Source of the DNA: Siphonodentalium dalli
Taxonomy: Eukaryota > Mollusca > Scaphopoda > Gadilida > Siphonodentaliidae
Direction of reading: 5' to 3'
Length of the DNA stretch: 64,000 nucleotides
NCBI GenBank assembly: GCA_032622095.1
Contig: CP136067.1
Coordinates: 78,084,705 to 78,148,704 of the forward strand
This document shows, in pieces, positions 59,129 through 64,000 of this stretch. The notes under the pieces are model-generated. The model had not been told where the DNA came from, searched no databases, and was given only the letters and a program-made list of their open reading frames with translations. Within the stretch, counting starts at the first letter, position 1. The number at the start of each line of letters is the position of its first letter. The position numbers and the translations under genes are program-made.

Positions 59129-60285
59129 CTAGCAGGTTAGCCCGCCACAGGCGGCGTTTGTCCGAAACATTTTGAATTATTTTGTTTTTATTTAAATATT
59201 TTTAATATTTTTATTTTTTTTATTATATTTAATTTATGTTTCTTTGAATTTGTATTTTATGTTTTGTTTGTGTTTTTCAATGAGTTAATATTGGGTTTTT
59301 CAATATTTTACCCGATTTTACCTTGAATTGATCATTTTCAAGGTCAATGTCATGTCGGGGTCACAATATATAATTTGTGGGTACCCGTTTGAAGGTTAAG
59401 ACTGACCCGATGAAAAAATCCCCCGTTCCTAGGAACGACAGACATAATAATGTTTCACACGTCGACGATCCCTGTGTGTTTTTACACTTATATACGAAGT
59501 TTGAGCTCACCTAGGGCGGAACAACTTACCCGATCCGCGTTCTTAGGAACACAACACGCTCATGTCTATACACGCCCAGACCCAGATGAGGTATGATTTT
59601 TTTTAACCTGCCCGTGTCCATTGAGCAGCCGCTGACAGAGGTTGTCCACCCTTACGAGATGGTCAATAGTCCCCGCAAAGTTAATCCCGTCGTGAAACCC
59701 ATCCTCGCAAAGAGCGGACAGTCAATTAATCCCGTCGTGAACGCCATCAGCAACGCGACGTAATTTTGTTTGGTATCATGTGTTGCGTTCTAAAAATAGG
59801 AAAGCACTTGCCCCGTATACCTTTGCGTAAATACGAAATTGTGAGTGTTGGTTTGTAACCGGGATTTCTGAGAAGCATTATGCCTATAACTACGCCCTTA
59901 AGCCCTGACCTAAGTGTCATACATACTATAACAATGATGTTGTAAGAGTACTATGGCATCCAATAAATCTCCCCGCATAGGAAACCACTCAATGTTCCCG
60001 TATATCTCTCTGCAGATGCTAATAACGTTAAATGGTAAACAGACGCTCTTTATAGCGATGCGTCAAAAACAAACGCTCATTAAATAATCACTTGATTAAC
60101 ACACGCCGTGCCTTTGCGGTAATTTTGGGAGCGGAGAACGCGTGCTCTGAGGTTCTCCAAAACGCATGCGACGACGATTCCCGTGGGTTTTTACATTTAG
60201 ATGGGAAGTTTGAACTCAATCGAGCCAACCGTTTTAGATTCTATGAAGTACACATATATATACGGAAGTCTCAAAATATATAGTA
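59129..60285 (-). mobile_element. Helitron B2, duplication copy 2
   Basis: Counterpart of 53004-54160, with substitutions at 59149 (in the hairpin, CACAGGCGGC), 59339 and 59606. Confidence 0.72.
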
Positions 60286-61276
60286 CTACCAGGTTAGCCC
60301 GCCACTGGCGGCATTCGTCTCATGGCTTTGTTTCAGAAACATGACATTTTTCAAGTCGATAGCTCCACCCGTTTCCGAGATCTGGTCTGCGCAAGCGCGA
60401 AGCTGGCGTCGCACGGGCTCGGCGACCCGATAAAATTCGTATCCGGGGCAAGATACATTCACATAGCAAATTTCAAGTCGATAGCTCCATCCGTTTCCGA
60501 GATCTCGTCTGCGCACGCGCTGCACGGGCGTCGCACGGGCTCGGCGACCCGATAAAATTCGTACCCGGGGCAAGATACATTCACATACCAAATTTCAAGT
60601 CGATAGCTCCACCCGTTTCCGATATCTCGTCTGCGCATGCGCGAAGCTGGCGTCGCACGGGCTCGGCGACCCGATAAAATTTGTATCCGGGGCAAGATAC
60701 ATTCACATAGCAAAGGTCGATAGCTCCACCCGTTTCCGAGATAACGCATTCTTTGTTTTTCAATAAGTTAATTCATGGTACCCGTCCTCCCCGTCCTAAA
60801 CTTCAGAGCGGACAGTCAATTAATCCCGTCGTGAAATCCCTCTGCATAATATATCGAGCTCTTAGATCAATTCTGCCTTTTTAGTCGAGATAATTGCATT
60901 TCGTCCGCATCCGTATTTCGGACGCATGGGGACAGTCGTTTAGCCACGTCCATTGGAATCCGCATCCGTATTTCGGACGCATGGGGTCAGTCGTTTTGCC
61001 ACGTCCATTGCAATAAAGAGCGTTGATTGTTAACACCTCCGTATAAGGTCAATATAAAGATCGTTGATGTCTTAACCACCGCAGTGCCGTTTTTTGTGAC
61101 TGATATTGGAGAACGGATGCTCCGAGCTTCTCCAAAACGCGACCACGGTCGTGTCGGTGGGATTTTACACTTACATACGAAATTTGAGCTCAATCTGTAC
61201 ACGCGTTTTAGATTCTATGAAGTACACACACACACACACATATATATATACGGAAGTCTCAAAATATATAGTATAG
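60286..61276 (-). mobile_element. Helitron B with A-type units, complete 5' end
   Basis: The plus-strand left edge is the mutated CTACCAGG terminus and B hairpin. Family A-type units follow, then non-array B sequence including two copies of a CGGACGCATGGGG...CACGTCCATTG block (60910-61010), a reverse-oriented AATAAAGAGCGTTGAT motif near 61011, a CA tract and GGAAGTCTCAAAATATATAG. It ends TATAGA then T, the canonical TC...A|T boundary on the minus strand. Confidence 0.7.
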
Positions 61277-62343
61277 ATAGATGTGTCAACAGTAGTAACA
61301 GAATCGTTCACTTTATTGTGAAGCAAAGCATGCAATTTGACATTAATGGTCAATGTGAACTGCGAAGACTGATTTTTCCACAACAAACCAATCATAATGG
61401 TGGACTGATTCAAAATGCCTGCCACTTTTCTTCAATATGACCAAAATGACCCTCACTATGCAGGTTAGGGCTGTGCTATCATAAACTATGCCAAGAACTA
61501 TATCGAGATAATTGCATTCCGCGTTTCGTTTTGCATCCGTATTTTACGCATGGGTAGCCGTTTAGCAGCTTCGATTGTTATCTGGCGGAAAAACTGACCC
61601 GATGAAATCCCCCCTTCCTATGAACGACAGCACAACACGCATGTTTTTGTTTTTCATGAATTAATTCATGGTACCCGTCCCTCAAAGACTGACCCGATGA
61701 AAAATTCCCCTGTTCCTAGGACATATATGACACAACAACCCATTCTGCCTTTTTAATCGAGATAATTGCATTCCGCGTTTCGTTTTGCATCCGTATTTTA
61801 CGCATGGGTAGCCGTTTAGCAGCTTCGACTGACCCGATGAAATCCCCCTTCCCTTCCTATGAAAGACAGCACAACACGCATTTTTTGTTTTTCATGAATT
61901 AATTCATGGTACCCGTCCCTCAAAGACTGACCCGATGAAAAATTCCCCTGTTTCTAGGACATATATGACACAACAACCCATTCTGCCTTTTTAATCGCGA
62001 TAATTGCATTCCGCGTTTCGTTTTGCATCCGTATTTTACGCATGGGTAGCCGTTTAGCAGCTTCGGTTGTAATAAAGAGCGTTGATCATTAACACCTCCG
62101 AATATGGTCAATATAAAGATCGTTGATGCCTTAACCCCCGAAGTGGCGTTTGCGGTGATTTTGATGATTGTGAGTGGAGAAAGGGTGCTCAGAGCTTCTC
62201 CAAAACGCGACAACTACGGTGTCCGTGGATTTTCACCCTTAGATGGGAAGTTTGAACTCAATCGAGCCAGCCGTTTTCGATTCTATAAAGTACACATATA
62301 CACACACATATATATATACGGAAGTCTCAAAATATATAGTAGA
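61277..62343 (-). mobile_element. Helitron B fragment with ~240-bp tandem repeats
   Basis: The first 180 bp after the previous element looks like unrelated host sequence. From about 61503 to 62067 a unit containing AGATAATTGCATTCCGCGTT and GCATGGGTAGCCGTTTAGCA repeats at about 240-bp spacing (61503, 61757, 61995). The standard B end follows: GAGCTTCTCCAAAACGCGAC, a TTTGAACTCAATCGAGCC block, GGAAGTCTCAAAATATATAG, TAGA. The 3' hairpin is missing, so the element is truncated on that side. Confidence 0.65.
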
Positions 62344-63193
62344 CTAGCATGTTAGCCCGCCACTGGCGGCGTTGGTCAGAAACATGATATTTTTTTGGCT
62401 TTTCAACGAGTTAATTGTGCCTTTTTAATCAAGAGAAATTATGGTACCCGTCCCTAAAAGATTTAAGGTACATCGGGCGGAAAGAACTGACCCGATGAAA
62501 AATTGTTGTGCCCGACGTTGTCCGGGATATTCAAAAACCAAATTTCAAGTCGATAGCTCCATCCGTTTCCGAGATCTGGTGTGCGCATGCGCTGCACGGG
62601 CGTCGCACGGGCTCGCCAATACGACAACGACGACCACCTGGTCAAACTACACTCACGTACCAAGTTTCGTCCCGATCGGTCGAGGTGTTGGTATCTGATG
62701 CAAAAGACGAAATTGTGAGTGTTGGTTTGTAACCGGGATTTCTGAGAAGCATTATGCCTATATCCACTTTAACTACCCCCTCCTAAGCCCTGACCTAAGT
62801 GTCATACATACTATAACAATGATGTTGTAAGAGTACTATGGCATCCAATAAATCTCCCCGCATAGCTAACCACTCAAAAGTATTGTTCCCGTATATCTCT
62901 CTGCAGATGCTAATAACGTTGAATGGTAAACAGACGCTCTTTATAGCGATGCGTCAAAAACAAACGCTCATTAAATTATCACTTGATTAACCACCGCAGT
63001 GCCGTTTTTTTGTGATTGACATTGGAGAACGGGTGCTCTGATCTTCTTCAAAACGCGACAACTACGGTGTCCGTGGTATTTTACACTTATATACGAAGTT
63101 TGAGCTCAATCTGTCCACGCGTTTTCGATTCCATGAAGTACAAACACACATATATACATATATATACGGAGTTCACAAAATATATAGTATAGA
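62344..63193 (-). mobile_element. Helitron B with nested family A remnant
   Basis: Left: CTAG, CATGTTA, GCCCGCCACTGGCGGC hairpin. At about 62510-62685 it contains a hairpin-plus-unit-plus-tail piece of family A (GCCCGACGTTGTCCGGG, then ACCAAGTTTCGTCCCGATCG) lacking the terminal CTAG and the AT-rich 5' end. B sequence follows, with ATACTATAACAATGATGTTG and CGCTCTTTATAGCGATGCG, and the end AGTATAGA abuts the next CTAG. Confidence 0.72.
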
Positions 63194-64000
63194 CTAGCAG
63201 GTTAGCCCGCCACTGGCGTGGTTGGTCAGAAACATGACATTTTTTTTAATTATTTTGGTTTTATTTATTTATTTATTTTGAATTTTTTAATATTAATTTA
63301 ATGTTTTTTTAAATTTAATTAATTATTTTTAATTTTTTTTAATTTTAAATTGTTTTAATTAATTTTTTTAATGAATTTTTTGTTTCTGGCGGAAAAATTG
63401 ACCCGATGAAATCCCCCCTTCCTAGGAACGACAGACAACGCATTGTTTGTTTTTCAATGAGATAATTCATGGTACCCGTCCTAAACACCCCTGTCCCCGA
63501 ATTGACCCGATGAAATCCCCCCTTCCTAGGAACGACAGACAACGCATTGTTTGTTTTTCAATGAGTTAATTCGGGTAATCCCGTCGTGAAATCTCTCTGC
63601 ATAATATTTCGAGCGATAGCGTTGCGTTGAATTGTAATCAAACGCTGCTTAGATCAATTCTGCCTTTTTAATCGAGATAATTGCATTTAGTCGCGCATCC
63701 GTTTTTCGGACGCATGGGGTCAGTCGTTTAGCCACGTCCATTGCAATAAAGAGCGTTAATCCTTAACACCTCCGAATATGGTCAATATATCGTTGATGCC
63801 TTAACCCCCGAAGTGGCGTTTGCGGTGATTTTGATGATTGGGAAGGGAGAAGAGGTGCTCTGAGCTTCTCCAAAACGCGACCACGGCGGTGTTCGTGGGA
63901 TTTTAAACTTATATACGAAATTTGAGCTCAATCTGTACACGCGTTTTCGATTCTATGAAGTACCCACATACACACACATATATATACGGAAGTCTCAAAT
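63194..64000 (-). mobile_element. Helitron, family B, partial at window end
   Basis: Left: CTAG, CAGGTTA and a GCCCGCCACTGGCGTGG hairpin with one change. A long A/T-homopolymer stretch follows (63240-63390), then a tandemly repeated GACCCGATGAAATCCCCCCT block (near 63410 and 63500) and the usual B right-end blocks. The window stops within the 5' terminus (GGAAGTCTCAAAT). Confidence 0.7.

Larger units (their letters stand above)
54671..60795. repeat. Tandem segmental duplication, copy 2 (6,125 bp)
   Basis: Direct repeat of 48911-54670 with offset 5,760, then 5,759 after an A-run indel, then 6,125 after the gain of 366 bp. The gain is a perfect tandem repetition of a three-unit block (58056-58421 repeated at 58422-58787). 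After 60795 the sequence departs from the copy 1 junction (CTAAACTTCAGAGCGG). Identity outside the array is above 99.9 percent by my count of differences. Confidence 0.95.

Overview
This window looks like non-coding, repeat-dominated nuclear DNA from an invertebrate animal. It is AT-rich and full of microsatellites, and every long open frame is either short or lies inside a repeat. It contains decayed non-LTR retrotransposon pieces, terminal-inverted-repeat (TIR) elements and, above all, non-autonomous Helitrons. I cannot name the species. No confident host gene, tRNA or rRNA was found. Two short frames (22799-23047 plus strand; 43499-43745 minus strand) are offered only as weak exon candidates.

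The main content is a set of related Helitron-like families, all inserted in the same orientation, with their 5'-to-3' direction on the minus strand. Read on the minus strand, each starts with TC (TCTCATATATATTTTG, TCTATACTATATATTTTG or TCTATTATATATTTTG). Each ends with a GC-rich hairpin, exactly 7 nt, and CTAG. Insertions sit between A and T. Family A carries strict 122-bp tandem repeats, family B carries the ...CCACTGG... hairpin and CA-rich or 240-bp internal repeats, and family C carries repeated AGGTCAAGGTCA motifs. Single copies lie at 10413-11080 (A) and 18831-19443 (C). A head-to-tail concatemer of five or six A copies lies at 30943-33742. From 50691 to the end of the window almost everything is a chain of B, A/B and C elements abutting CTAG to TC.

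Region by region: 1-10 kb is AT-rich DNA with a small TIR element (5106-5268), Helitron 5'-end fragments and degenerate repeats. 10-20 kb holds Helitron A1, two copies of a TIR family with TTTAA ends (11628, 13963), a 50-bp minisatellite (13417-13763) and Helitron C1. 20-30 kb is mostly unassigned. 30-34 kb holds CT/GA microsatellites, a roughly 190-bp local repeat and the Helitron concatemer that interrupts it. 34.8-37.35 kb is a 2.5-kb TIR element whose arms are packed with GAACAC/GTGTTC palindromes, with a 166-bp foldback near its middle. 39-48 kb holds a 16-bp minisatellite, two LINE relics recognisable only from broken reading frames, and the second copy of the 5.1-kb TIR element. 48.9-60.8 kb is a direct tandem duplication (5,760 and 6,125 bp) with only five substitutions, one homopolymer indel and a gain of exactly three 122-bp units. 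60.8-64 kb is more family B Helitron.

No helicase/Rep gene or transposase was found, so all the mobile elements appear non-autonomous or dead. The most informative biology is mechanistic: concatemeric Helitron insertion at one AT site, repeat-unit expansion between two nearly identical duplicates, and Helitron-borne nuclear-receptor-like motifs.
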